64,000 nucleotides of DNA from Streptomyces pinistramenti. Its GTDB lineage: Bacteria; Actinomycetota; Actinomycetes; Streptomycetales; Streptomycetaceae. The position numbers and the translations under genes are program-made. The stretch lies in the NCBI RefSeq assembly GCF_020564935.1, contig NZ_JAJCXB010000004.1, positions 62,001-126,000 on the forward strand. The letters run 5' to 3'. Under the pieces are notes generated by a model. That model made no database searches. It saw only the letters and a list, made by a program, of their open reading frames with translations, and was not told the DNA's origin. This document shows positions 34,729 to 43,516 of the stretch, piece by piece (position 1 is the stretch's first letter; every line of letters begins with the position of its first letter).

Positions 34729-35997
34729 ATGACCAGCAGCGCATCACCCACCTCGCCCGTCATCGAGACCGCAACCCGCGCCAAGGAGGCAGCCGCCGTC
34801 CTGGCGCCGCTGCCGCGTACCGCCCGTGACGGCGCGCTGCTCGCCATCGCCGACGCCCTCGTCTCCCGTACGCAGACGATCGTCGCCGCCAACGCCGAGG
34901 ACGTCGCCAAGGCGCGGGCCGCGGGCACCGCCGAATCGCTCGTCGACCGGCTCACCCTCACCCCCGAGCGGATCGCCGCCATCGCCGCCGACGTCCGCGA
35001 CGTCGTCGCCCTGCCCGACCCGGTCGGCGAGGTGGTCCGCGGCTCGACCCTTCCCAACGGCCTCGACCTGCGGCAGGTCCGCGTCCCCCTCGGCGTCATC
35101 GGCATCATCTACGAGGCCAGGCCCAACGTGACCGTGGACGCCGCCGCCCTCTGCCTCAAGTCCGGCAACGCCGTTCTGCTGCGCGGCTCGTCCTCCGCCT
35201 ACGCCTCCAACAGCGCCCTGGTCGACGTGCTCCGCGACGCCGTCGAGAGCGCCGGGCTGCCCGCCGACGCCGTCCAACTGGTCCCCGGTGAGAGCCGCGA
35301 ATCGGTGCGCGAGCTGATGCGCGCCCGCGGCCTGGTCGACGTGCTGATCCCGCGCGGCGGCGCCTCGCTGATCCGCACCGTCGTCGAGGAATCCACCGTG
35401 CCGGTCATCGAGACCGGCACCGGCAACTGCCACGTCTATGTCGACGAAGCGGCCGACATCGACATGGCGATCGACATCCTGATCAACTCCAAGGCCCAGC
35501 GGCCCAGCGTCTGCAACGCCGCCGAGACGGTCCTGGTGCACGCCGGGATCGCCGACGCGTTCCTGCCGCGTGCCCTCGAAGCGCTCACCCAGGCCGGCGT
35601 GATCGTGCACGGCGACGCCGCCTGGCAGCAGGCGGGCCCCGGCCTGGTCGCCCCCGCAACCGACGAGGACTGGGCGACCGAATACCTCTCGTACGACATC
35701 GCCGCCGCCGTGGTGCCCGACCTCGACGCCGCGGTCGCACACATCCGCCGCTGGACGTCCGGCCACACCGAGGCCATCGTCACCACCTCGCAGGCCGCCG
35801 CCCGCCGCTTCACCCAGTTGGTGGATGCGACGACCGTCGCCGTCAACGCCTCCACCCGCTTCACCGACGGCAGCCAGTTCGGCTTCGGCGCCGAAATCGG
35901 CATTTCCACCCAGAAGCTGCACGCCCGCGGCCCCATGGGCCTGCCCGAGCTGACCTCCACCAAGTACATCATCACCGGCGACGGCCACACCCGCTGA
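34729..35997 (+). CDS. proA: Glutamate-5-semialdehyde dehydrogenase (gamma-glutamyl phosphate reductase)
   Basis: A 422-residue NADPH-dependent aldehyde-dehydrogenase-fold enzyme that reduces gamma-glutamyl phosphate, the second step of proline synthesis. The nucleotide-binding fold, the conserved [18 protein letters not shown] motif and the catalytic cysteine C262 ([13 protein letters not shown]) are present; length is typical. It is separated from proB by 966 bp holding a conserved hypothetical gene and a repeat tract, so ProB and ProA are not in one tight operon. Confidence 0.97.
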   Translation: MTSSASPTSPVIETATRAKEAAAVLAPLPRTARDGALLAIADALVSRTQTIVAANAEDVAKARAAGTAESLVDRLTLTPERIAAIAADVRDVVALPDPVGEVVRGSTLPNGLDLRQVRVPLGVIGIIYEARPNVTVDAAALCLKSGNAVLLRGSSSAYASNSALVDVLRDAVESAGLPADAVQLVPGESRESVRELMRARGLVDVLIPRGGASLIRTVVEESTVPVIETGTGNCHVYVDEAADIDMAIDILINSKAQRPSVCNAAETVLVHAGIADAFLPRALEALTQAGVIVHGDAAWQQAGPGLVAPATDEDWATEYLSYDIAAAVVPDLDAAVAHIRRWTSGHTEAIVTTSQAAARRFTQLVDATTVAVNASTRFTDGSQFGFGAEIGISTQKLHARGPMGLPELTSTKYIITGDGHTR

Positions 35998-36046
35998 CCG
36001 CCCGCCGGATTCCGCGCGATCCCTGCCCAAAACGACCGGCCGGGGC

Positions 36047-36052
36047 TACCCT
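36047..36052 (+). promoter_or_regulatory. -10 box, leaderless arrangement (gene at 36059)
   Basis: TACCCT followed by 6 nt and GTG 36059, with no Shine-Dalgarno. The neighbouring related gene has the identical box and spacing. Confidence 0.6.
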
Positions 36053-36058
36053 GGGCAG

Positions 36059-36709
36059 GTGCCGGATGACGTGGGGGGCAAGCCGTTCCCGGACGGTGAT
36101 CAGCCTGACGAGCACGACCACGGGAGCCACGGAAGCGCGGACGAAGAATTCGCCTCCGTGGTCTTCGACGAGGCTTTCGTCCGTTCCGCGCAGATCCATG
36201 AACCCTCGGCCGTCGAGCGGATCCTCGCGGCCGCCGAGGCCCGCGCCGAAGCCGAAGCCCGCTCAGGGCCCGGCCTCGGCCCCGACCACGAAGGCCCCGA
36301 GGACCTGGACGGCGGACCGGGCCCCCGCGCCCGCCGCCGCGCCCGCCGCGATCCGGACGGCTTCGATCCGGAAATCGACGACCACGACACCTACGACGAA
36401 TACGGGCCCTACGACCCGTATGGCCCCTACGGCGGTGCGCTGCGCCCCTACCGCACCGTCCGCTGGCACCGCCCGGTGGCCTGGGTGCTCGCGCTGGTCA
36501 TGGGCGTCGGCCTGGTCGCGCTGGCCTTCGCCGCCGTCTACCGCGGAGCCTCGGGCAAGGCCTCGAACCCGGCGCCGCGGCCCGCGTCCAGCGGCGTGGA
36601 CAGCACACAGGGCGGGGGCACAACGGCCAGTGGCCGCCCGGGACTGCCGCCTTCGGAGACAGCCGGATCCGCCCCGCCGTCCGCTTCCGCCGTGCCCCGG
36701 CCGCACTGA
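36059..36709 (+). CDS. SVVFDE-motif single-span membrane protein, paralogue 1
   Basis: A 216-residue protein without a recognised domain. An acidic N-terminus (residues 1-105) contains SVVFDEAFVR at about 34-43, then come Tyr/Pro/Gly repeats, one membrane span at about 140-162 and a Ser/Pro/Gly-rich extracytoplasmic tail. The next gene carries the same motif (SVVFDESFVR) also before a single span, so the pair appear to be diverged paralogues or share a partner-binding element. Start chosen by the leaderless TACCCT box. Function unknown. Confidence 0.75.
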   Translation: MPDDVGGKPFPDGDQPDEHDHGSHGSADEEFASVVFDEAFVRSAQIHEPSAVERILAAAEARAEAEARSGPGLGPDHEGPEDLDGGPGPRARRRARRDPDGFDPEIDDHDTYDEYGPYDPYGPYGGALRPYRTVRWHRPVAWVLALVMGVGLVALAFAAVYRGASGKASNPAPRPASSGVDSTQGGGTTASGRPGLPPSETAGSAPPSASAVPRPH

Positions 36710-36853
36710 ACGGCCGCCCGCCCGGCGAGCGGCCCGTCCGGCACCGTACCCCGGTGCGCAGGTCGCCCTGTGGGCACCGTGTACGGCAGGCAGCGGCGCA
36801 CCGTCCGCCGAAGTTGCCGGGCCCCGGAGCGTTTACCCGGCGCCTCGCCGACC

Positions 36854-36859
36854 TACCCT
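36854..36859 (+). promoter_or_regulatory. -10 box, leaderless arrangement (gene at 36866)
   Basis: TACCCT followed by 6 nt (AGTTGT) and ATG 36866, the same layout as the related gene at 36059. Confidence 0.6.
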
Positions 36860-36865
36860 AGTTGT

Positions 36866-37981
36866 ATGACCGGGCGAGGTGACCCTCCCGAGGGGACGCC
36901 CAACGGCGCCCCGGGAGGCGGTGAGGACGAATACCGATCCGTTGTCTTCGACGAGTCGTTCGTGCGGGCGGCCCGACTCCAGGAGTTCTCCGCCGACGAG
37001 CGACTGGGCGAGCACCACTCGCCCGCTGTCCGGCCCCGGCATCCCTGGGTGCGGGCCGGATCCCGGCAGGCCCTGCTGCTGGTGCTGCTGATCGTGCTCG
37101 CCTTCGGCACCGCCATCTACATGGGCGTACGCCACCCGTACAAGACGCCGGAGCCGGTCAAGGTGCAGGCCCTGCGGTCCGCCGTCATCCCGCTGACGCC
37201 GCCGGGCAAGGTCCCGGGCGCCGGCCCTGACGACCTCATCGCGCACAGCCCGGCGGCACACTTCCGGATCGGCGCAGCGGGGGTCAACCTGCCGTCCGTC
37301 GAGCGCACCCGGCACTTCTCCGACGGCCAGATCGTCACCGCGCTGAGCATCGCCAAGGACTACCTCGTCCGCTCATCGATCGACCCGGCCACCCTCACCG
37401 GCGGATCCGTACGGCCCGTGCGGCTCCTCCTGGACACCGGCCAGCTCGACCAGTTCGACCGGAGCCTGGCACGCCCGTCCGACGACGGGCACCACGCCGC
37501 GACCGGCTGGCTGGTGCGCTTCGATCCCCGCACGACCGCGCTCGCCGACCGGGACGTACGCGTCAACGGCACCCTCGCCGCCTCGGAAAGCGGCCCGGAC
37601 GCGCTGGACGTCACCGCCGACTACACCTTCGTCTACGCCGTGCGCGCCACCCACGAGGGCGCCCGGCGGGCGGACAACGGCACCGGCCGGCCCATCCCCG
37701 CCGCCGCCTCGCTCTTCACCGTCCGGCGTGAGCTGCACTTCCGCCTCAGCCGCGCAGACCTCGACGACCACCGCCTGGAGGTCGTGCAGAGCAGCACGCA
37801 GGCGGGGCCGATGGCCTGCACCGCCCAGGCCGGTGTGCTGCGCCCGCTGCTGGCCGGCCAGGACGCGGGCAACGCCCGGCCGGCGGGCACCGACCCCTAC
37901 TCCCACCAGCGGGCGAACCCCGCACTCTGCGGCCGCCTGGACGCTACTTCCCTGCCGGCCCCGAGCCACCCGATCCGTTAG
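36866..37981 (+). CDS. SVVFDE-motif single-span membrane protein, paralogue 2
   Basis: A 371-residue protein: acidic N-terminus with SVVFDESFVR at about residues 25-34, one span at about 70-90 (LLLVLLIVLAFGTAIYMGV), and a large extracytoplasmic domain of about 280 residues containing two late cysteines (MACTAQAG and ALCGRL) that could form a disulfide. I do not recognise the outer domain. The ATG at 36866 is preferred to a longer frame from 36770 because of the TACCCT box. The last 38 bp overlap the convergent M48 peptidase gene. Confidence 0.78.
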   Translation: MTGRGDPPEGTPNGAPGGGEDEYRSVVFDESFVRAARLQEFSADERLGEHHSPAVRPRHPWVRAGSRQALLLVLLIVLAFGTAIYMGVRHPYKTPEPVKVQALRSAVIPLTPPGKVPGAGPDDLIAHSPAAHFRIGAAGVNLPSVERTRHFSDGQIVTALSIAKDYLVRSSIDPATLTGGSVRPVRLLLDTGQLDQFDRSLARPSDDGHHAATGWLVRFDPRTTALADRDVRVNGTLAASESGPDALDVTADYTFVYAVRATHEGARRADNGTGRPIPAAASLFTVRRELHFRLSRADLDDHRLEVVQSSTQAGPMACTAQAGVLRPLLAGQDAGNARPAGTDPYSHQRANPALCGRLDATSLPAPSHPIR

Positions 37982-39059
37982 CGCCGTCCGCGCCGTCGGC
38001 ACCGTTGCCGGACTCACCGGGCCGGGAGCCGCTGCGGAAGACCGTGTCCCGCAGCTTGCCGCCGAGGTCGCCCGCGCCGCCCGCGATGTCACGCACCAGG
38101 CCCATCAGCGGGTCCTTGCTGTGCCGCACCGAGTCGGCGTAATGCGAAGCGGAATCGCGGAACGAGCCGGAGACGGAGGCGTCCTTGTCCTCGTCGCGTC
38201 GCGGGTAGTGACCGTCCATGATCCGCTGGTAGTCGCGGCTGGCCGCCCACTTCTTCAGCTCGGCGGCACGCACCGTGGTGAAGGGGTGGCTGCGCGGCAG
38301 GACGTTCAGGATCTTCAGCACGGAGTCGCGCAGGTCGCCGCCGGACTCGTACTCCTCCGCCTGCGCCAGGAACGCGTCGACGTTCATCTCGTGCAGGTGA
38401 TTGCCGCCGGCCAGCTTCATCAGGCCGCGCATGGACGCCTGGACGTCCTGCCCGACCAGCAGGCCCGCGCGGTCCGCGGACAGCTCCGACTTGCGGAACC
38501 ACTCGCGCAGCGCCGTCACGATCGCCATCACCGCGACGTTGCCGAGCGGGATCCAGGCGACGCGCAGCGCGAACTTCGTCAGGAAGAGCAGCAGGGTGCG
38601 GTAGACGGCATGGCCGGACAGGGCGTGGCCGACCTCATGGCCGATCACCGCCCGCATCTCCTCCTCGTCGAGCAGCTCGACCAGGCCGGTGGTCACCACG
38701 ATGATCGGCTCGTCCAGGCCGATGCACATGGCGTTGGGCTGCGGGTCCTGATTGACGTACATCGGCGGGACCTTCTCCAGGTCCAGGATGTAACAGGCGT
38801 CGCGCAGCATGTCGTTCAGGTGCGTGAACTGCTGCTCGCTCACCCGCACCGAGTCCGACAGGAAGAGCAGCCGCAGGCTGCGCTCCGGCAACAAGCCGCT
38901 GAGCGTTTTGAAGACGGTGTCGAACCCGCTCAGCTTGCGCAGCGCCACCAGCGCCGAGCGGTCCGCCGGGTGCTCGTACGACCGCGACGAGATGCCGGGG
39001 AACCGCCTGCGGTCCCTGCTCGGTACGCGTTCGCTGCCGCCGTCTGGGCTCTCCGTCAT
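37944..39059 (-). CDS. M48 family zinc metallopeptidase
   Basis: A 371-residue HtpX/Ste24-like protein. The zinc motif HEVGH is at 141-145, with a third-ligand region KSELSADRAG downstream and a hydrophobic stretch (about 155-185) that may sit in the membrane. N- and C-termini are hydrophilic, the latter Gly/Asn-rich. Such enzymes act in membrane-protein quality control; the substrate here is unknown. The start ATG follows GGGGGAGG. It converges on and overlaps the SVVFDE protein gene, so the two may be antisense-linked at their 3' ends. Confidence 0.9.
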   Translation of the reverse strand: MTESPDGGSERVPSRDRRRFPGISSRSYEHPADRSALVALRKLSGFDTVFKTLSGLLPERSLRLLFLSDSVRVSEQQFTHLNDMLRDACYILDLEKVPPMYVNQDPQPNAMCIGLDEPIIVVTTGLVELLDEEEMRAVIGHEVGHALSGHAVYRTLLLFLTKFALRVAWIPLGNVAVMAIVTALREWFRKSELSADRAGLLVGQDVQASMRGLMKLAGGNHLHEMNVDAFLAQAEEYESGGDLRDSVLKILNVLPRSHPFTTVRAAELKKWAASRDYQRIMDGHYPRRDEDKDASVSGSFRDSASHYADSVRHSKDPLMGLVRDIAGGAGDLGGKLRDTVFRSGSRPGESGNGADGADGANGSGGSGPAGK

Positions 39060-39189
39060 TGGGGCCTCCCCCTGTTCGACTGCGTGGTTTCAGACTAGAG
39101 GACGCCGCTGACACTCGATTGTATGCTCGGGCGTACGCTGACGAGCGCACCAACGACCGACAGGCCCGCACAAAGGGGAGCGACCCGCC

Positions 39190-39333
39190 ATGCCGATTCC
39201 GAGCGTTTTGCTCGCCGTCTCCTCGCACACCGACGGCCCCGGGTGGCTGCTGCGCACCGTGATCGTCGTCGGCGTCGTGGGCGCGGCCCTGCTGGCCTGG
39301 TTCCTGCTGCGCGGCTACGGCAACCAGGACTGA
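39190..39333 (+). CDS. Single-span miniprotein
   Basis: A 47-residue protein: a short N-terminus, one strong hydrophobic helix at residues 20-41 and the tail RGYGNQD. The ATG follows GGGGAG about 10 nt upstream. The hydrophobic pattern, the ribosome-binding site and its likeness in size and layout to the next small gene support it as real. Function unknown. Confidence 0.65.
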   Translation: MPIPSVLLAVSSHTDGPGWLLRTVIVVGVVGAALLAWFLLRGYGNQD

Positions 39334-39448
39334 CCTCTGCGGCGGTCCGCCGGCTCCGGAGCGGAGTCGGCGTGAGGTCGCGCGGGCCCGCCGCATACGA
39401 TGTGGCGGAAGTCTCTGCCCGCCCCCAGCCCGGATTGGTCCGCCGACG

Positions 39449-39598
39449 ATGACCCTGCACAGCACCGCACAGTCCCTGGTTCCCCTCGCCGAGGGTGGCC
39501 AGCACCAGAGCCTCAGCCCGTTCGTCACCGGCGGCGGTGCCCTGGTTGTCCTGATTCTCCTGCTGTGGATCACCACCCGCTTCAACCGGGACCGCTGA
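39449..39598 (+). CDS. Single-span miniprotein before nadD
   Basis: A 49-residue protein with a polar N-terminus, a glycine triplet, one hydrophobic helix (about residues 27-43) and the tail WITTRFNRDR. I recall a similar short protein with the same tail in other streptomycetes, just upstream of nadD. The ATG has no strong ribosome-binding site. Function unknown. Confidence 0.7.
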   Translation: MTLHSTAQSLVPLAEGGQHQSLSPFVTGGGALVVLILLLWITTRFNRDR

Positions 39599-39643
39599 GC
39601 CCCGGCACCCGGCATCGTGCGCCGCCCAGTAGGGTCTGCACGC

Positions 39644-40255
39644 ATGGGAGAGCACACAGGGCCCGTGAAGCGGCGACTCGGAGTGATGGGCGGCACGTTC
39701 GACCCGATCCATCACGGACACCTGGTCGCCGCCAGCGAGGTGGCCAGCCAATTCCACCTCGATGAGGTCATATTCGTCCCGACGGGACAGCCGTGGCAGA
39801 AGAGCCACAAGCTGGTGTCCCCGGCCGAGGACCGGTATCTGATGACGGTCATCGCGACCGCGTCGAACCCGCAGTTCTCCGTCAGCCGCATCGACATCGA
39901 CCGCGGCGGCAAGACGTACACCATCGACACCCTGCGCGATCTGCGGGAACTGCACCGCGACGCCGACCTGTTCTTCATCACCGGCGCCGATGCGCTCGGC
40001 CAGATCCTCACCTGGCACGACGCCGAGGAACTGGTCTCGCTCGCGCATTTCATCGGGGTGACCAGGCCCGGCCACATACTGGCCGACCCCGGGCTGCCCG
40101 AGGGCGCGGTGTCCCTCATCGAGGTGCCCGCGCTGGCCATCTCGTCGACCGACTGCCGGGCGCGCGTCGCCCAGGGCGAACCGGTCTGGTATCTCGTGCC
40201 CGACGGTGTGGTGCGCTACATCGACAAGAAGCAGCTCTACCGCAACGACAGCTGA
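39644..40255 (+). CDS. nadD: Nicotinate-nucleotide adenylyltransferase
   Basis: A 203-residue nucleotidyltransferase that makes deamido-NAD from nicotinate mononucleotide and ATP. The [14 protein letters not shown]-binding motif and the C-terminal ISSTDCR motif are intact. A TAGGGT box (39630-39635) lies 8 nt before the ATG and no Shine-Dalgarno is seen, again a near-leaderless layout. It starts the conserved nadD, LytR_C-type gene, rsfS, phosphatase series. Confidence 0.96.
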   Translation: MGEHTGPVKRRLGVMGGTFDPIHHGHLVAASEVASQFHLDEVIFVPTGQPWQKSHKLVSPAEDRYLMTVIATASNPQFSVSRIDIDRGGKTYTIDTLRDLRELHRDADLFFITGADALGQILTWHDAEELVSLAHFIGVTRPGHILADPGLPEGAVSLIEVPALAISSTDCRARVAQGEPVWYLVPDGVVRYIDKKQLYRNDS

Positions 40256-40279
40256 CGGGGCGGACGGAAAGGGGCACCG

Positions 40280-42133
40280 GTGAGCGACCGACAGGATCCG
40301 TACGGGCCGCAGGACCCGTATGCCCAGGATCCCTACGCCCAGGGGCAGCAGGCGTACACGTACGACGCCTACGGGCGGCCCGTGTACCACGACGCCACGC
40401 AGCAGCCCTACGAACAGCGCTACGACCAGTACGGGCAGCCCGTCGCGCCCGCCTCCGCGCCCCCGCAGGAGTACGGCTACGACCCCTATGGCGGCCGGCA
40501 GGAGTACGGCTACGACCCGTACGGCGGCGGGCAGCCGCAGCCGGGTCACCCTCAGGGGTACGACCCCTACGGCCGTCCCCAGCAGCAACAGGCTCCGCCA
40601 CAACAGCAGCAACAGCAGCAGGAGTGGATCCCCCAGCAGCCCCCGCCGCCCCCGTACGAGCAGCAGCCCTACGGGGGCCAGGGGTACCCGCAGCAGGGCT
40701 ACAGCGGGCCGCACCAGGACGAGGCGGCCGGCTACCAGGGGACGGGCTACGAGCAGGCGCACCAGGAGACGCGGCCGCGGCCTCCGGAACAGCGGCGTGC
40801 CCCGGAGACCGCAGGCCCCGGGACACACGCCCCGCCGGCCCCCGCCGAACCCTCCGGCTCATCCGATTCCTCCGGCCCTGAGTACCGCACCGAGCAGTTC
40901 TCGTTCATCGAGGAGCCGGACGAGGACTCCGAAGACGTCATCGACTGGCTGAAGTTCACCGAGAGCCGCACCGAGCGGCGCGAGGAGGCCAAGCGCCGCG
41001 GGCGCAGCCGCATCGTCGCGCTGACGGTGGTGCTGGCCCTCCTGGTGGTCGGCGGTCTCGGCTACCTCTGGTGGGCGGGCAAACTGCCCGGACTGAACGG
41101 CGCCGCCGGCGGCGGGACGGCCACGGGCGCCGGGCAGAAGCGTGACGTCCTCGTCGTCCACCTGCGCGACACCAAGACCGGCAACAGTTCGACCGCCCTC
41201 CTGGTGGACAACGAAACCACCGACAAGGGCACCACCGTCCTGCTGCCCAACAACCTGATCGTCTCCAAGGACGACGGCACCACCACCACGCTCGGCAAGT
41301 CCGTCAAGGACGAGGGAACGGAGCCCACCAGGGACTCCCTCAACACCCTGCTGGGCGCCGACCTCAAGGCCAGCTGGCGGCTGGACACCCCGTATCTGGA
41401 GAACCTCGTCGAGACCGTCGGCGGCATCAGCGTCGACACGAACGCCACCGTCCCGGGCGCCAAGAAGGGCGATTCGCCGCTGGTCAAGCCGGGCAGTGAC
41501 CGGCTGCTCAACGGCCAGTCCGCGGTCGCGTACGCCACGTACCAGGGGCCGGGGGAGAGCCAGGGCAAGCAGCTGGAGCGCTTCGGGCAGGTCATGCAGG
41601 CCACCCTGAAGAAGGTCTCCAGCGATGCCGACGGGGCCACCGCCACCGTGAAATCGCTCCTCCAGGTACTGGACCCGCCGCTCACCGAGGCCCAGTTGGG
41701 CAGCTCCCTCGCGCAGCGGGCCGAACTGGCGAAGACCGGCGCGTACGGCACCACGCTGCTGCCCGTGCAGCAGAACGGCACGCTCAGCCCGGAGGCGGCG
41801 AATACCGTCGTCAAGGATGTGCTCGGCGGCACGGTCAAGAAGACCGACCCGGACGCGACCCCGCGGGTCTCGGTGCGCAACGCCACCGGGGACACCAGGG
41901 CCACGGGCAAGGCGCAGGTCGCGCTGGTCAACGGCGGCTACACCTTCGTCGACGGCGGCACGGCCGCGGCCCCGGGCAGCGCATCGGCGGTGACCTACGC
42001 GAACGCCGCCGACAAGGAGAAGGCCGCAGAGGTCGCCAAGACGCTGGGGCTGCCGGCCGGCGCCGTCACCAAGGCCAAGGGCGCGGAGAACGCGGACATC
42101 ACCGTCGTCCTGGGCAAGGACTTCAAGGGCTGA
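40280..42133 (+). CDS. LCP-like protein with LytR C-terminal domain, degenerate active site
   Basis: A 617-residue membrane protein. Residues 1-240 are a Tyr/Gln/Pro/Gly-rich cytoplasmic region with repeated YDPYG units and a poly-Gln run; one span is at about 244-266. An LCP-like domain follows (about 285-450) and a LytR_C domain ends the protein (about 530-617, from VSVRNATG). LCP enzymes transfer wall polymers to peptidoglycan, but here the usual PRD motif reads PNN (323-325) and the R-x-R segment reads TYQ, so it may not be catalytic. Conserved between nadD and rsfS in streptomycetes. The GTG start follows AAAGGGG. Ends in a hairpin. Confidence 0.8.
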   Translation: MSDRQDPYGPQDPYAQDPYAQGQQAYTYDAYGRPVYHDATQQPYEQRYDQYGQPVAPASAPPQEYGYDPYGGRQEYGYDPYGGGQPQPGHPQGYDPYGRPQQQQAPPQQQQQQQEWIPQQPPPPPYEQQPYGGQGYPQQGYSGPHQDEAAGYQGTGYEQAHQETRPRPPEQRRAPETAGPGTHAPPAPAEPSGSSDSSGPEYRTEQFSFIEEPDEDSEDVIDWLKFTESRTERREEAKRRGRSRIVALTVVLALLVVGGLGYLWWAGKLPGLNGAAGGGTATGAGQKRDVLVVHLRDTKTGNSSTALLVDNETTDKGTTVLLPNNLIVSKDDGTTTTLGKSVKDEGTEPTRDSLNTLLGADLKASWRLDTPYLENLVETVGGISVDTNATVPGAKKGDSPLVKPGSDRLLNGQSAVAYATYQGPGESQGKQLERFGQVMQATLKKVSSDADGATATVKSLLQVLDPPLTEAQLGSSLAQRAELAKTGAYGTTLLPVQQNGTLSPEAANTVVKDVLGGTVKKTDPDATPRVSVRNATGDTRATGKAQVALVNGGYTFVDGGTAAAPGSASAVTYANAADKEKAAEVAKTLGLPAGAVTKAKGAENADITVVLGKDFKG

Positions 42134-42149
42134 CGGCCGGCGGACGGGC

Positions 42150-42168
42150 GGCTCCCGCGCGGGGAGCC
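42150..42168 (+). terminator. Terminator after the LCP-like gene
   Basis: GGCTCCC (42150-42156) and GGGAGCC (42162-42168), loop GCGCG, 17 bp after the stop. Confidence 0.65.
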
Positions 42169-42319
42169 GGCCGGGGTAATCGAAAACACCGGCGGGAGTG
42201 TCGGTGGGCCGTGAGACCCTTGAGGGGTATACGAAGCCGATCCGGCCGCCCTCCGGGGCGGCGTCGCCGCGGGCCCCGGGCCCCGGCCGGACGGCGTGCC
42301 CTCGACCCGAAAGCCGCTT

Positions 42320-42754
42320 GTGACCGCCACGGACCGCTCCATCGAGCTCATCAACGCCGCCGCTCAGGCAGCGGCCGACAAGCTCGCGCACGACATCATC
42401 GCGTACGACGTCAGCGACGTCCTCTCGATCACCGACGCCTTCCTGCTGGCCTCGGCGCCCAACGACCGTCAGGTCAAGTCGATCGTCGACGAGATCGAGG
42501 AACGCCTCAACAAGGACCTCGGCGCCAAGCCGGTGCGCCGTGAGGGCGACCGCGAGGCCCGCTGGGTGCTGCTCGACTACGTCGACATCGTCGTTCACGT
42601 CCAGCACAGCGAGGAGCGGGTGTTCTACGCGCTCGAACGCCTCTGGAAGGACTGCCCCGAGATCGACCTCCCCGAGGACGCCAAGGAGACCCGCGGCAAG
42701 GCCGCGGCGCACGCCGAGGCCACGGGGGACGAGGGAGAAGGAGAGTTCAGCTGA
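42320..42754 (+). CDS. rsfS: Ribosomal silencing factor RsfS
   Basis: A 144-residue protein that binds L14 and blocks subunit joining when nutrients are short. The DUF143 core is clear (ITDAFLLASAPNDRQVKSIVDEIEE, then ARWVLLDYVDIVVHVQ), with a charged C-terminal tail. GTG 42320 (VTATDRS) is chosen; a GTG at 42296 is possible. The stop overlaps the CTG start of the downstream phosphatase. Confidence 0.96.
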   Translation: MTATDRSIELINAAAQAAADKLAHDIIAYDVSDVLSITDAFLLASAPNDRQVKSIVDEIEERLNKDLGAKPVRREGDREARWVLLDYVDIVVHVQHSEERVFYALERLWKDCPEIDLPEDAKETRGKAAAHAEATGDEGEGEFS

Positions 42755-43404
42755 ACGGCACCACTGCGGGCCGCGGCCGCCGCGTCGTCCTGTGGCGGCA
42801 CGGCCAGACAGCCTGGAATCTGGAGCGTCGCTTCCAGGGTTCGACGGACATCGCGCTGACGGAGACCGGCATCGGCCAGGCCCGGCGCGCGGCCCGGCTG
42901 CTCGCTGCCCTGAAGCCGGACGCCATCGTCGCGTCGGACCTTCAGCGGGCCGCCGCGACCGCCGGTGAGCTGGCCGAACTCACCCAGCTCGACGTGGCGC
43001 ACGACGCCGCCCTCCGGGAGACCTACGCGGGCTCCTGGCAGGGGCTGACGCACGAGGAGATCGTCACCAGGTACGGCGAGCAGTACGCCGCCTGGAAGCG
43101 CGGCGAGCCGGTGCGGCGCGGTGGCGGCGAACTGGAGACCGAGGTCGCCGACCGGGCCGCCCCTGTGGTCCTCGAACATGCCGGGAAGCTGCCCGACGGC
43201 GGCACCCTCGTCGTGGTCAGCCACGGCGGCACGATCCGCACCACCATCGGGCGGCTGCTCGGCCTGGAATCCCACCACTGGGAGGGCCTTGGCGGGCTGT
43301 CCAACTGCTGCTGGTCCGTCCTCGGCGAAGGCGCGCGCGGCTGGCGCCTGCTGGAGCACAACGCCGGCACCCTGCCGGAGCCGGTCCTGGGCGACGACGA
43401 CTGA
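42751..43404 (+). CDS. Histidine phosphatase family protein, CTG start
   Basis: A 217-residue phosphoglycerate-mutase-like phosphatase. The catalytic RHG motif (LWRHGQTAWN) is at about residues 17-19 and the second histidine is in VVSHGGTIRTT. No ATG, GTG or TTG occurs in frame upstream of RHG. The only suitable start is CTG at 42751, which overlaps the rsfS stop as CTGA and has AAGGAG (42738-42743) 7 nt upstream. The next ATG/GTG-type start (42994) would remove the active site. Substrate unknown; coupled to rsfS. Confidence 0.88.
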   Translation: MNGTTAGRGRRVVLWRHGQTAWNLERRFQGSTDIALTETGIGQARRAARLLAALKPDAIVASDLQRAAATAGELAELTQLDVAHDAALRETYAGSWQGLTHEEIVTRYGEQYAAWKRGEPVRRGGGELETEVADRAAPVVLEHAGKLPDGGTLVVVSHGGTIRTTIGRLLGLESHHWEGLGGLSNCCWSVLGEGARGWRLLEHNAGTLPEPVLGDDD

Positions 43405-43433
43405 GCCCCGGGGCCGGGGCCGGACACCCGGAT

Positions 43434-43463
43434 TTCACATCTGGGCAGGTCGCAGGCTAAAGT
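43434..43463 (+). promoter_or_regulatory. Promoter of the first tRNA-Ala gene
   Basis: TTCACA (43434-43439), 18-bp spacer, TAAAGT (43458-43463); transcription would start about 45 nt before the tRNA. Confidence 0.6.
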
Positions 43464-43516
43464 TCTTCTTGTTCGCGGCGCCGCCGGGGGAAACCCGGAG
43501 GGGCGGAACAAGACCC

